This document shows, in pieces, positions 9,940 through 18,503 of a DNA stretch of 64,000 bases. How positions within the stretch are numbered: position 1 is the stretch's first letter; the number at the start of each line of letters is the position of its first letter. The translations under genes were made by a program, and so were the position numbers. The notes beneath the pieces were generated by a model that searched no databases, was not told the DNA's origin, and saw only the letters and a program-made list of their open reading frames with translations. Origin of the DNA: PALSA-612 sp046729255 (GTDB lineage: Bacteria > Actinomycetota > Thermoleophilia > Gaiellales > Gaiellaceae); assembly GCA_046729255.1 (NCBI GenBank), contig JBKPGF010000011.1:28554-92553 (forward strand). The letters run 5' to 3'.

Positions 9940-10914
9940 GTGTTGGGGTTCGACCTCATCTTCCTGACGCCGCAGGGCGCAGTGATCGCGCTCGGCGTCC
10001 TCGTGCCGCTCGCCGCGCTCGTGCTCGTCGCGCGGCGTGGCGACCGGCTGCGCTCCGGGCTGGCAGTTTCACGTCTGTCCCGCCGGAGGCTGGCGGCGCC
10101 GACGCTGGCTGCGGCGGCCGTGGCCGCGCTGTTCGGAGTGGCTGCCGCCCAGCCTGTGGTGGAAGACGAAACGGCGCTCGACGTCCGAACGGACGCCGAG
10201 GCCTACGTCGTGCTCGACATCTCACGCTCGATGCTGGCCCGCTCAGGCCTCGGCGGTGCGACCCGCCTGCAGCGGGCCAAGGACGCCGCCGTCGCGCTGC
10301 GCGGCCACCTGCCCGAGATCCCGGTTGGCGTAGCCTCGATGACCGATCGCGTGTTGCCGCATCTCTTCCCGAGTGCGGACGCCGACGCCTACCGGGCGAC
10401 CGTCGATCTCGCCGTCGACATCGAGCGGCCGCCGCCGCGCTCGAGCTTCATCACGACGGCCACGAACTACGACTCCCTCGCCGCCGTCTCCTCGCAGCGC
10501 TTCTTCTCACCGCGGGCGCAGCGGCGGGCGCTCGTCGTGCTCACCGACGGCGAGAGCCAGGCGATCAACGCGGACCGCCTCGCGCGCTTCTTCAAGCGGC
10601 CGCCCGGCGTGAGCGTCGTCTTCGTCCAGTTCTGGGGACGGGACGAGCGCGTCTTCAACCGCGGCCTGCCCGAGCCGCAGTACCGGCCGAACCCGGCGGC
10701 GCGGGCGGATCTGGACGCGCTGGGGAAGGTAACGGGCGCGGCGGTGTTCGACGAGGACGAGCTCGACGCCGTTGCGAGCCGGGTTCGCTCGGCGCTCAAG
10801 AACGGACCGACCCTCACCGAAGGCGTCCGCAAGACGCGGCTCGCGCTCGCGCCGTACCTGCTCGCCGCCGCGATCGCGCCGTTGCTACTGCTGCTCTGGA
10901 AACGAGAGCGCTAG
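9940..10914 (+). CDS. Membrane-anchored vWA domain protein (second)
   Basis: A 324-residue protein with membrane helices near residues 10-27 and 50-68, a vWA domain with metal-site motif DISRS near residue 92, and a third helix near the C terminus (LLAAAIAPLLLLLWK). It resembles BatA. GTG start at 9940, two bases after the TPR gene stop. It is the last gene of the operon; a strong hairpin begins 36 bases later. Confidence 0.87.
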   Translation: MLGFDLIFLTPQGAVIALGVLVPLAALVLVARRGDRLRSGLAVSRLSRRRLAAPTLAAAAVAALFGVAAAQPVVEDETALDVRTDAEAYVVLDISRSMLARSGLGGATRLQRAKDAAVALRGHLPEIPVGVASMTDRVLPHLFPSADADAYRATVDLAVDIERPPPRSSFITTATNYDSLAAVSSQRFFSPRAQRRALVVLTDGESQAINADRLARFFKRPPGVSVVFVQFWGRDERVFNRGLPEPQYRPNPAARADLDALGKVTGAAVFDEDELDAVASRVRSALKNGPTLTEGVRKTRLALAPYLLAAAIAPLLLLLWKRER

Positions 10915-10950
10915 ACGCGTCCTCTCGAGGTCTGCGGCGGGCGGGGAGCT

Positions 10951-11005
10951 CTCTTCTCCGCCGAAAGTCACGCGTAAGCGATCTGGACTTTTCGGCGGAG
11001 AAGAG
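10951..11005. terminator. Long hairpin with family III loop, between converging genes
   Basis: A 19-base-pair stem with one bulged A (arms 10951-10969 and 10986-11005) encloses a 16-base loop, ACGCGTAAGCGATCTG. It lies between the end of the vWA gene and the stop of the minus-strand gene at 11008, so it can serve as a two-way terminator. The loop is nearly the same as that of the hairpin after secA although the stems differ. Confidence 0.7.
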
Positions 11006-11007
11006 CG

Positions 11008-11361
11008 CTAGCTCTCGAACCACAGTTCCACTGTGTCGGGAAAGCCCATCTCGTCCATGTACGAGATGGCGCGACTCGCGAGCCAGACGACGGCCGCCTG
11101 GTCGGCCTGGGCGAGCGCGGCGCGAACGGCCTCGTCCCCGGCTACGGGGCTCTGCAGCTGCCCGGCGCGTGCCCGCCGCAGCAGGCAGAGCGTGTAGGCA
11201 GCACGATCCACCTCGCTTCCGTGCTCGTGGTACCACTCGGACTCCGCCGCCGCATCCACCACTCCTGGAGCCGCATCGGCAAGCCGATTCGCGTCTTCTG
11301 TTGCGGCGATGTCGGCCGCCGGCCGGTGTTGCTGTCCCTTGCGTGGAAAGAGCGTCATCAC
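11008..11361 (-). CDS. Small protein of unknown function
   Basis: A 117-residue soluble protein with no recognised domain. The N-terminal half is acidic and helical and the C-terminal half contains AVVWLASRAISYMDEMGF. Codon choice matches the neighbours and no competing frame is better, which is why I call it. The start is the GTG at 11361 or the ATG three bases inside. It converges on the vWA gene across the hairpin at 10951. Confidence 0.6.
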   Translation of the reverse strand: MMTLFPRKGQQHRPAADIAATEDANRLADAAPGVVDAAAESEWYHEHGSEVDRAAYTLCLLRRARAGQLQSPVAGDEAVRAALAQADQAAVVWLASRAISYMDEMGFPDTVELWFES

Positions 11362-11392
11362 GTTCTCCGAGCGATAAGAGCCACTAACCAGA

Positions 11393-11420
11393 TTGTGCGA
11401 GGTACGTCATACACTACGAT
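11393..11420 (+). promoter_or_regulatory. Possible promoter of the peptide-transporter operon
   Basis: TTGTGC at 11393-11398 and TACGAT at 11415-11420 are 16 bases apart. This would leave an untranslated leader of about 140 bases before the binding-protein gene, with room for regulation, although I find no known riboswitch in it. Confidence 0.3.
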
Positions 11421-11566
11421 CCTGCACTTGACCAATGGAGAGGGGCGATGGGCGTCGACGGAACGTCTCGGCCGGGAACGGCTGCCTGGCCGCTGACGCG
11501 TCGCGCACATCCCTAGCTCCAGGTCTCGTGCGAGAACAGAAGTACCAACTCGGATGGAGGAGATAG

Positions 11567-13198
11567 ATGCGTAAGCGCTCAATCGTGCTCCTCGCGGGAG
11601 CAGCGGCGATCGCTGCGACGCTTGTCGTTGGCCCGACGGCCAACGCGAGCTCGGATCGCGCTTCCGCGGGGACGGTCGTGTTTATTCACGACCAGGAGCC
11701 GCCGAACCTCCAGGGCCCGTGGGTGGGGAACAACCTCTATGCCACGTCCCTGGTGCTGAACAACATCTGGTACGGCGGCCAGATTCGTAACCAGAAGGCC
11801 GACTTCGAGACTCGCCTCTTCGCGTCGAAGCCGAAGGTCACGAAGAAGAAGCCGCTGACCGTCGCCGTCGAGTACTCGAGCAAGGCGAAGTGGTCGGACG
11901 GCAAGCCCGTCACCATGAAGGACCTCAGGGCGACGTGGCAGGTCTTCATCAACCCGAAGAACAACGTCATCAGCCGGACGGGTTGGGAAGACGTGAAGTC
12001 GATCACGCCTAGCGGCAAGAAGGGTGTTGTCGTCTTCAAGAAGACGTACGCCGACTGGGAGGCTCTCCTCTCCAGCGGTCCGTACGCCGCGCACGTCATC
12101 GCAGGCCAGGACATGAACCAGATGTTCCTGAACTCGATCAACGTGACGAGCGGCCCCTGGAAGTTCGGCAGCTGGCAGAAGGGCACCCAGCTCACTGTCC
12201 TGAAGAACAACGCCTTCACGGCGGGACCGAAGATGAAGCTCGACCGTGTCGTGTTCCGCTACATCCTCGACACGAACGCGCGTTTCCAGGCTCTGAAGGC
12301 CGGTGAGGGCCAGGTCATGGAGCCGCAGCCGCAGCTCCAGATCGCCGACTTCCTCAAGGACAAGAAGTTCGTCGTTGACCAGAGGATCGGCTACGCCTGG
12401 GAGCACGTCGACATCCAGTTCGGTCCGCAGGGCCACCCGGCTCTGAAGCAGCCGTACGTCCGGCAGGCGCTCATCACGGGCATCAACCGCAAGCAGATCG
12501 CGGGTGCCCTGTACGCGACGATCGCTCCGGGTCTGCCGCAGCTGCAGAGCCACATGTTCAAGCCCTTCGAGTCGAGCTACAAGCAGAACTGGGCCCAGTG
12601 GAAGTTCAGCCAGCAGAAGGTGATCGACATCCTGTCGAAGAAGGGCTGCACCGGTGGCCCGAGCAAGCCTTCTGCGAGCAACTCGGCCATCTTCAGCTGC
12701 CCGAACGTCGGCAAGCTGTCGTTCCGCTTCGGCACCACGACCGGTAACCAGCTCCGCGCGCTCGCCTTCGAGATCATGCAGAGGCAGCTCAAGAGCGTTG
12801 GAATCGAGCTCGTCGCTCGCTTCCAGGTCGCCGGAACGCTGTTCGGCACGACGCTGCCGTCAGGTGACTGGGACTTGGCGATGTTCACGTGGGTCGGCAG
12901 CCCGTCGACTCCGATCACCATCAAGGACCTGTACGCCTGCGGCGGTGACCAGAACTACATGAACTACTGCAACAAGAAGCTCACGGCCGTTCAGAACAGG
13001 GTCGCCACTGAGCTTGACGCTGCAAAGCGTGCACAGATGCTCAACTCGTCCGAGTTGAAGTACATGGTCAAGGACATTCCGTCCATCCCGCTGTTCGCAC
13101 GGCCGATCTACGTCATCCGCGCGAACACGGTCAAGGGCCCGGCGGTCAACCCGACCACGGAAGGCAGCCCTTGGAACGTCGCAAACTGGGCAGCGTAA
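11567..13198 (+). CDS. ABC transporter extracellular peptide-binding protein
   Basis: A 543-residue family 5 solute-binding protein that should capture oligopeptides or similar ligands for the permease encoded next. It has a Sec signal peptide ending in ANA and the family core around residues 80-110 with KWSDGKPVTMKDL. There is no lipobox cysteine, unlike most Gram-positive binding proteins, so retention at the cell surface is unexplained. A strong ribosome site (GGAGGAG) precedes the ATG. A hairpin follows the stop and probably lowers expression of the permease genes relative to this one. Confidence 0.92.
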   Translation: MRKRSIVLLAGAAAIAATLVVGPTANASSDRASAGTVVFIHDQEPPNLQGPWVGNNLYATSLVLNNIWYGGQIRNQKADFETRLFASKPKVTKKKPLTVAVEYSSKAKWSDGKPVTMKDLRATWQVFINPKNNVISRTGWEDVKSITPSGKKGVVVFKKTYADWEALLSSGPYAAHVIAGQDMNQMFLNSINVTSGPWKFGSWQKGTQLTVLKNNAFTAGPKMKLDRVVFRYILDTNARFQALKAGEGQVMEPQPQLQIADFLKDKKFVVDQRIGYAWEHVDIQFGPQGHPALKQPYVRQALITGINRKQIAGALYATIAPGLPQLQSHMFKPFESSYKQNWAQWKFSQQKVIDILSKKGCTGGPSKPSASNSAIFSCPNVGKLSFRFGTTTGNQLRALAFEIMQRQLKSVGIELVARFQVAGTLFGTTLPSGDWDLAMFTWVGSPSTPITIKDLYACGGDQNYMNYCNKKLTAVQNRVATELDAAKRAQMLNSSELKYMVKDIPSIPLFARPIYVIRANTVKGPAVNPTTEGSPWNVANWAA

Positions 13199-13228
13199 GC
13201 CAGCTTCCCAGGAGGTAGTACGGAGACG

Positions 13229-13260
13229 AATCCCGCTCCCGCTCCGGCGGGAGTGGGATT
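13229..13260 (+). terminator. Intercistronic hairpin between binding protein and permease
   Basis: A 13-base-pair stem with one G-T wobble and a 6-base loop (arms 13229-13241 and 13248-13260). Such hairpins after a binding-protein gene commonly stabilise its message or partly stop transcription. The following bases are not a clean T-run. Confidence 0.65.
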
Positions 13261-13297
13261 CCCTCCAAAATCGAACGACATAGGTCAGAATCACCAG

Positions 13298-14275
13298 ATG
13301 GTCACGTACATCATCCGCCGGCTCCTCTACAGCGTCTTGGTGCTGATCGCGGCGAGCTTCCTCGTCTTCACGTTCGTGGCCAAGGGCGCCGGTGACCCGC
13401 TCGGCCCACTCCGCATCACCCCCAACATCGACCAGGAGGGTCTCGACCGGATCGCGGAGGAGAAGCACCTCAACGACTCCGTCTTCGTGCGCTACGGCTA
13501 CTGGGTGCAAGACGCCGTTACGAACAACTTCGGCACGACGCTGCTGACGAACAAGCCGATCCTGCCCGACCTCTGGCGCGTGATGAAGAACACGCTCCAG
13601 CTCGTGGTGGCCGCCGAGCTGATCGCGATCCTCATCGCCATCGCCATCGGCGTGCTTTCTGCCTTACGGCAGTACTCGGTCTTCGACTACACGGCGACGA
13701 CGTTCAGCTTCCTGGGGTTAGCCATGCCGCTGTTCTGGCTCGCGCTCATGCTGCAGGTACTGGTCGTCAACATCCAGGGCTGGACGGGCCATAAGATCTT
13801 TCCCATAGCCAACCTCAACTCGGTCGATTCGGGAGGCGGCTTCAGCTTCCTCGTCGACCGCGCGTGGCACCTCACACTGCCCGTCCTGGTGCTGATGGTC
13901 GCGAGCATCGCGCAGTACTCGCGCTTCATGCGCGCCTCGATGCTCGAGGTCGTGAACGCCGACTACGTCCGCACCGCGCGGGCCAAAGGCCTGCGCGAGC
14001 GGAACGTGACGATGGGGCACGCATTCCGCAATGCGCTCGTCCCGCTCGTCACCGTGATTGCGCTGAACTTCGGCGCGTTGATCGGCGGCGCCGTCGTCAC
14101 CGAGACCGTCTTCTCCCTAGACGGCATGGGCCTCTACTTCATCAATGCCTTAGGCACCGCGGACCCCTACCCGGTGATGGCGTGGCTGATGATCACGGCA
14201 ACGATGATCATCATCTTCAACCTCATCGCCGACATCCTCTACGGCGTGCTCGATCCACGAGTGCGCTATGACTGA
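13298..14275 (+). CDS. Peptide ABC transporter permease (DppB/OppB type)
   Basis: A 325-residue membrane permease. The start ATG at 13298 gives the standard N terminus MVTYIIRRLLYSVLVL; a GTG further upstream would add residues inside the hairpin. About six membrane helices are present, and the EAA loop that contacts the ATPases reads ADYVRTARAKGLRER. It pairs with the second permease, which it overlaps by eight bases. Confidence 0.93.
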   Translation: MVTYIIRRLLYSVLVLIAASFLVFTFVAKGAGDPLGPLRITPNIDQEGLDRIAEEKHLNDSVFVRYGYWVQDAVTNNFGTTLLTNKPILPDLWRVMKNTLQLVVAAELIAILIAIAIGVLSALRQYSVFDYTATTFSFLGLAMPLFWLALMLQVLVVNIQGWTGHKIFPIANLNSVDSGGGFSFLVDRAWHLTLPVLVLMVASIAQYSRFMRASMLEVVNADYVRTARAKGLRERNVTMGHAFRNALVPLVTVIALNFGALIGGAVVTETVFSLDGMGLYFINALGTADPYPVMAWLMITATMIIIFNLIADILYGVLDPRVRYD

Positions 14276-15371
14276 TACCCGGCCCCGGTCCGACATGCTT
14301 CCCGAGGAGCGCGAAGAACGCCACCTCTCGATGGCGAATGTGGGACGGCCCGAGAGCGCAGGTGCGGCGACGGGCGGTCTTGCAACGCCCGTCGACCCCC
14401 TGCAAGTGGCGGCGCCCGACCTCGAGCTGACCTACGAGAGCGGCGTCGAGCTCGAGGCGCGCAGCCAGTGGGCGTATGCCCGCATGCGATTCTTCCGCCA
14501 CAAGCTCGCCGTCACCAGCTTGCTGATCCTCATCGGCTTCGGGCTGCTCGCCATCTTCGCCGGGCAGATCGCGCCGTACGGAGAGGACGAGATCCCGCTC
14601 GACGACCTCATCAACAGCCTGAACAGGGCGCCGACGTGGGACGGCTGGCACATCTTCGGTACCGACCAGCTTGGCCGCGACTACTTCAGCCGCGTCATCT
14701 ACGGCGTGCAGACGTCGCTCGGCGTGGCGCTCGTCGTCGCGCTGCTCGCGACCGTCATCGGGACGATCATCGGCGCGGTGGCCGGCTTCTACGGAGGTGC
14801 GGTCGACAACGGGCTGATGCGCTTCACCGACCTCATCCTGACGCTCCCGGGTCTCGCCGTCCTGCTCGTCGCCGCCCAGTTCTTCGGCCAGGGCGACGTC
14901 AACCTCAACCTCGGCATCACGACCGTGACGATCCCCCAGCCGATGGTGATCGGCCTCATCCTCGCGTTCCTGTTCTGGACCGGCATTGCGCGCATCGTGC
15001 GCGGGCTCTTCCTCTCGCTACGTGAGAAGGAGTTCGTCGAGGCCGCGCGGGCCGCCGGCGCCGGCGACCGACGAATCATCATGCGCCACATTCTCCCGAA
15101 CTGCGTCGGCCCGATCGTCGTCAACACGACGCTCATCATCGCGGCCGCGATCCTCGTCGAGGCGGCGCTTTCCTTCCTCGGCTTTGGCATCCAACCGCCC
15201 GAGTCCTCGATCGGCAAGCTCATCGCCGACGGCCAGCAGCAGGGCATCCAGACCTGGTGGCTCGTGACCTTCCCCGGTCTGGTCATCACCGCAATTGCGT
15301 TGTGCGTGAACTTCGTCGGCGACGGCCTGCGCGACGCGCTCGACCCGACGCAGCGGAGAATGCGCGCCTAG
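14268..15371 (+). CDS. Peptide ABC transporter permease (DppC/OppC type)
   Basis: A 367-residue permease with a long hydrophilic N terminus of about 70 residues before the first helix, a conserved OppC-type N-terminal region (FGTDQLGRDYFSRVIYG), and an EAA loop reading FVEAARAAGAGDRRIIMRH. It overlaps dppB-like gene 13298 by eight bases. The two ATPase genes follow after a 70-base gap that holds a TAGCCT box, so they may also be expressed separately. Confidence 0.93.
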   Translation: MTDTRPRSDMLPEEREERHLSMANVGRPESAGAATGGLATPVDPLQVAAPDLELTYESGVELEARSQWAYARMRFFRHKLAVTSLLILIGFGLLAIFAGQIAPYGEDEIPLDDLINSLNRAPTWDGWHIFGTDQLGRDYFSRVIYGVQTSLGVALVVALLATVIGTIIGAVAGFYGGAVDNGLMRFTDLILTLPGLAVLLVAAQFFGQGDVNLNLGITTVTIPQPMVIGLILAFLFWTGIARIVRGLFLSLREKEFVEAARAAGAGDRRIIMRHILPNCVGPIVVNTTLIIAAAILVEAALSFLGFGIQPPESSIGKLIADGQQQGIQTWWLVTFPGLVITAIALCVNFVGDGLRDALDPTQRRMRA

Positions 15372-15427
15372 ACGGGGCGCGGGGTCCCGTTCGCGCGCGA
15401 CGATTACCTGTTCACGACGATTCGCGC

Positions 15428-15433
15428 TAGCCT
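15428..15433 (+). promoter_or_regulatory. Possible near-leaderless -10 box (TAGCCT)
   Basis: TAGCCT lies eight bases before the ATG of the first ATPase gene, close to the 6-base spacing seen at ten other starts, and no ribosome site is present. Confidence 0.35.
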
Positions 15434-15441
15434 CCTCGCAC

Positions 15442-16461
15442 ATGCCTGACCCGATCCTCACTATCGACGACCTCACGGTCGAGTTCGACACCGAGGACGG
15501 GGTCGTCCAGGCCGTCACCGACGTCAGCTACGAGCTGTTTCCGGGAGAGGTGCTGGGCATCGTCGGCGAGTCCGGATCGGGAAAGAGCGTCTCGATGCTT
15601 TCGGTCCTGGGCCTGATACCGCAGCCGCCCGGCCGCATCGCGAGCGGTCAGGCGATCTTCAAGGACCGTGATCTCCTGAAGATGTCGAAGGACGAGCTAC
15701 GGAAGATCCGGGGCGGCGACATGGCGATGATCTTCCAGGACCCCATGACGTCGCTGAACCCCGTGCTCACGGTCGGCGGTCAGATCGCCGAGGCCATCCG
15801 CGCGCACAACCCTGGCGTCAAGGAGGAGGAGTCCGAGCGCCGCGTCATCGAGCTCCTCTCGCTCGTAGGCGTACCGCACCCCGAGCAGCGCTTCCACCAG
15901 TATCCGCACGAGTTCTCGGGAGGCATGCGACAGCGCGGGATGATCGCCATGGCGATCGCCAACTCACCGTCCGTGCTCGTCGCGGACGAGCCGACGACAG
16001 CTCTCGATGTGACGATCCAGGCGCAGATCATGGAGGTGATCAAGGCGGCCCAGCGCGAGACGCACGCCGCGATCATCCTCATCACCCACGACCTCGGCCT
16101 CATCGCCGAGCTCGCCGACCGGGTCGTCGTCATGTACGCGGGCCGCGTCGCAGAGCTGTGCGACGTGCACTCGCTCTTCGACGATCCGCGCCATCCGTAC
16201 ACACTCGGCCTCATGAACAGCCTCGCGCGGCTCGACTCAGACCAGGACCGGCTGGAGCCGATTCCCGGCCAGCCGCCGAGCATGATCAGCCCGCCGCCGG
16301 GTTGCGCGTTCCACCCCCGCTGTACGCTGTCGCAGGGGCGAGCGCGCTGTCGTACGGAGATCCCGGAGCTGCGGGACTTCGGCGACCACGTCTCGGCGTG
16401 TCACTTTGCGGAAGAGATCCCGGCGCAGCGCGTTCCCGCGCGTGCTGGGGGTAGCTCGTGA
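15442..16461 (+). CDS. Peptide ABC transporter ATPase (DppD/OppD type)
   Basis: A 339-residue ATPase: Walker A GESGSGKS near residue 40, ABC signature FSGGMRQR near residue 158, Walker B VLVADEPT. The C-terminal oligopeptide/dipeptide domain has spaced cysteines (CAFHPRC, C, C) typical of this branch. It energises import together with the next gene, which starts inside its stop codon (GTGA). Confidence 0.94.
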   Translation: MPDPILTIDDLTVEFDTEDGVVQAVTDVSYELFPGEVLGIVGESGSGKSVSMLSVLGLIPQPPGRIASGQAIFKDRDLLKMSKDELRKIRGGDMAMIFQDPMTSLNPVLTVGGQIAEAIRAHNPGVKEEESERRVIELLSLVGVPHPEQRFHQYPHEFSGGMRQRGMIAMAIANSPSVLVADEPTTALDVTIQAQIMEVIKAAQRETHAAIILITHDLGLIAELADRVVVMYAGRVAELCDVHSLFDDPRHPYTLGLMNSLARLDSDQDRLEPIPGQPPSMISPPPGCAFHPRCTLSQGRARCRTEIPELRDFGDHVSACHFAEEIPAQRVPARAGGSS

Positions 16462-17567
16462 GCGAGACCATTCAGGAGCGGGTGGACAGCGCCGCGGCCG
16501 CTGCCGCCGAATCGGACCCGAACGAGATTCTCCGCGTCGAGAACCTCGTCAAGTGGTTCCCGATCAAGGCCGGCGTCTTCAAGCACACGATCGGCCAAGT
16601 GCGTGCCGTCGACGGCGTCGACCTCAGCGTCCGCCGGGGCGAGACGCTGGGGATCGTCGGCGAGTCGGGCTGCGGCAAGACGACACTCGGCCGGACGATC
16701 ATCAAGCTCACCGAGCCCACCGACGGGAAGATCATCTTCAAGGGCACCGACATCACGTCGTTCAAGCGAAAGCAGATGCGGCCCGTGCGGCGGGACGTCC
16801 AGATCGTGTTCCAGGACCCGTACGCGTCCTTGAACCCGCGGATGACGGTGCGCGAGATCGTCGCCGAGCCGCTTCGCATCCACGGGCTCTACCGCGGGAA
16901 GGAAGGCCGCCGTAAGGTCGAGGGGCTGCTGCGCACGGTCGGCCTCAGCCCCGAGCACGCGAACCGCTTCCCCCACGAGTTCTCCGGGGGCCAGAGGCAG
17001 CGCATCGGCGTCGCCCGCTCGCTCGCGCTCAACCCCGAGCTGATGGTGCTCGACGAGCCGGTATCGGCGCTCGATGTCTCCATTCAGGCGCAGGTCGTGA
17101 ATCTCCTCGCGCAGCTCCAGGACGAGTTCGGGCTCACGTACCTCTTCATCGCCCACGACCTCTCAGTCGTCCGGCACATCTCCGACCGGGTCGCGGTCAT
17201 GTATCTCGGCAAGGTGGTGGAGGTCGGTTCGCGACAGCAGATCTACGAGACGCCGATGCACCCGTACACGCAGGCGCTGCTGTCGGCCGTCCCGATCGAG
17301 TCCCCAGATCAGCGGGGCAGGCGCCACCGGATCATGCTCGAAGGGGACGTGCCGAGCCCGGCGAACCCGCCCTCGGGCTGCCGCTTCCGCACACGTTGCT
17401 GGATGGCGCAGGAGATCTGCGCCCAGGAGGATCCGCCGCTCGTACCTCGCGGCGGCACGGGCCAGCCGGTCGCGTGCCACTTTGCCGAGGTGATGCGGCC
17501 GCTCGCGCTGGACGAGCAGCCCTCGGCCGACCGGGTGGGAGCACAACCAAAGCGCTCGACGAGCTGA
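16458..17567 (+). CDS. Peptide ABC transporter ATPase (DppF/OppF type)
   Basis: A 369-residue ATPase, partner of the previous one. Walker A is GESGCGKTT near residue 70, the signature FSGGQRQRIGVA near residue 175, and Walker B LMVLDEPVSALD. The C-terminal cysteine motif of the family is present (CRFRTRCWMAQEIC). Last gene of the transporter operon. Confidence 0.94.
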   Translation: MSETIQERVDSAAAAAAESDPNEILRVENLVKWFPIKAGVFKHTIGQVRAVDGVDLSVRRGETLGIVGESGCGKTTLGRTIIKLTEPTDGKIIFKGTDITSFKRKQMRPVRRDVQIVFQDPYASLNPRMTVREIVAEPLRIHGLYRGKEGRRKVEGLLRTVGLSPEHANRFPHEFSGGQRQRIGVARSLALNPELMVLDEPVSALDVSIQAQVVNLLAQLQDEFGLTYLFIAHDLSVVRHISDRVAVMYLGKVVEVGSRQQIYETPMHPYTQALLSAVPIESPDQRGRRHRIMLEGDVPSPANPPSGCRFRTRCWMAQEICAQEDPPLVPRGGTGQPVACHFAEVMRPLALDEQPSADRVGAQPKRSTS

Positions 17568-17604
17568 CGTTGTCGTCTAACTCTCTGCATCCGGGCTCGT
17601 CTGA

Positions 17605-18066
17605 ATGGGCATGAGACCGGTTCGGCCTCTCGTTTGTGAACGGGTTCGCGGCCAGATCTCCGTCGGGCTGGACGGCGAGCTGTCGCAGCTCGAGCGGGCG
17701 ATGACCGCCTCGCATCTCGAGCGCTGCCGTGCCTGCCGGGAGTTCGAGCGCGAGGTCAGCGGCTTCACGCTCGCGCTACGCGAGACGCCGTTCGAAATCA
17801 TGGCCAGGCCGGTCACGATCCAGCGCCCGCGCCGCCAGGCGGGGGTACGGATCCAGATGGCCGCCGCCGCCGCGGTCGCCGTCGCCGTTCTCGTCGGCGC
17901 GAGCCAGGCGTTGCGCAGCCAGCCGATCGAGATCCAGCACAACTTCGTGCCCAAGACGCCCGAGAAGATGAACTACATGACGAGGAAGGACATGGAGCGC
18001 GAGCAGGCGATGCTCGCCCGCGCCCGCCCGGGCCACCCCGTCCAGCTCCTCGGCGCAGCTTTGTAA
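17605..18066 (+). CDS. Anti-sigma-factor-like protein with zinc-binding ZAS domain
   Basis: A 153-residue protein. The N-terminal domain has the HxxxCxxC zinc motif (HLERCRAC, residues about 33-40) of zf-HC2 anti-sigma factors, which hold an ECF sigma factor at the membrane. One membrane helix lies near residues 86-103, followed by an extracytoplasmic tail of about 50 residues. No sigma factor gene is adjacent, so either its partner is elsewhere or it has another role. Start at the ATG at 17605; a second ATG at 17611 is possible. Confidence 0.78.
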   Translation: MGMRPVRPLVCERVRGQISVGLDGELSQLERAMTASHLERCRACREFEREVSGFTLALRETPFEIMARPVTIQRPRRQAGVRIQMAAAAAVAVAVLVGASQALRSQPIEIQHNFVPKTPEKMNYMTRKDMEREQAMLARARPGHPVQLLGAAL

Positions 18067-18158
18067 TCAGCCCGAAAGTCTGACGACCTTCGGGCGGGGA
18101 GAGATGGCCTCCGAGAGCGGCCGTGAGCCGCGCGCGCACATGTCGCGCGCGGCGGCGA
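18067..18158 (+). repeat. Family II two-hairpin repeat, copy A
   Basis: It begins one base after the stop codon of the anti-sigma gene. Hairpin 1 has arms GCCCGAA and TTCGGGC around an inner GTC-TGAC-GAC; hairpin 2 is CCGCGCGCG-CACATGT-CGCGCGCGG at about 18129-18153. Copies at 18410-18501 (reverse strand) and 55213-55305 share the layout, the TGAC loop and the CATGTCG core while the stems differ in a compensated way. Confidence 0.75.
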
Positions 18159-18164
18159 TCTTCG

Positions 18165-18383
18165 CTAGTCCGCTCGTGGTGTGGCGGCGAGGAGCTCGCG
18201 AGCAGCGTCGAGATCATCTTCAAGCACCAATACTCCTCGCCAACCGCCCCAGCCGCCACCGCGGCCGATGGCACCCTCGAGTGAGCGCTCACTGCACTGG
18301 AGCCCGTGGGCGCGCAGAAGCGAGCAGATCACGTCGGCTTCGCCTTGGCTCCCAACCACGGTGAGACGAACTACGTCAGACAC
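18165..18383 (-). CDS. DUF2007-like small protein
   Basis: A 72-residue protein resembling the DUF2007 putative signal-transducing family: an N-terminal strand followed by GSQGEADVICSLLRAHG, a glycine-rich loop, and a C-terminal VLEDDLDAARELLA helix. GTG start at 18383 with GAGGAA upstream. It lies between two inverted copies of the family II repeat (copy A downstream, copy C upstream), which is an unusual setting for so small a gene. Confidence 0.7.
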   Translation of the reverse strand: MSDVVRLTVVGSQGEADVICSLLRAHGLQCSERSLEGAIGRGGGWGGWRGVLVLEDDLDAARELLAATPRAD

Positions 18384-18409
18384 TTCCTCAGTCTCGCCAA
18401 TAATCGACA

Positions 18410-18501
18410 GTCAGTGCGCCACCGCGCCCGACATGCGCGGGCGCGGTCCACCGTCACTTCTCGGAGAACGTCGCGCCAGGAAATCGTCAGATTTCCTGGC
18501 G
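18410..18501 (-). repeat. Family II two-hairpin repeat, copy C (reverse orientation)
   Basis: Read on the minus strand it begins right after the TAA of the lipoprotein gene at 18504. Hairpin 1 is a perfect 12-base-pair stem with loop TGAC (18474-18501); hairpin 2 is ACCGCGCCCG paired with CGGGCGCGGT around GCATGT (about 18420-18447). The distance from the gene end to TGAC is 14 bases, the same as in copy A. Confidence 0.75.
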
Positions 18502-18503
18502 AT

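Noticed and set aside
18421..18447. Independent terminator for the DUF2007-like gene
   Set aside because: The hairpin lies upstream of that gene's start on its own strand and is the second hairpin of family II copy C, so I count it as part of that repeat.
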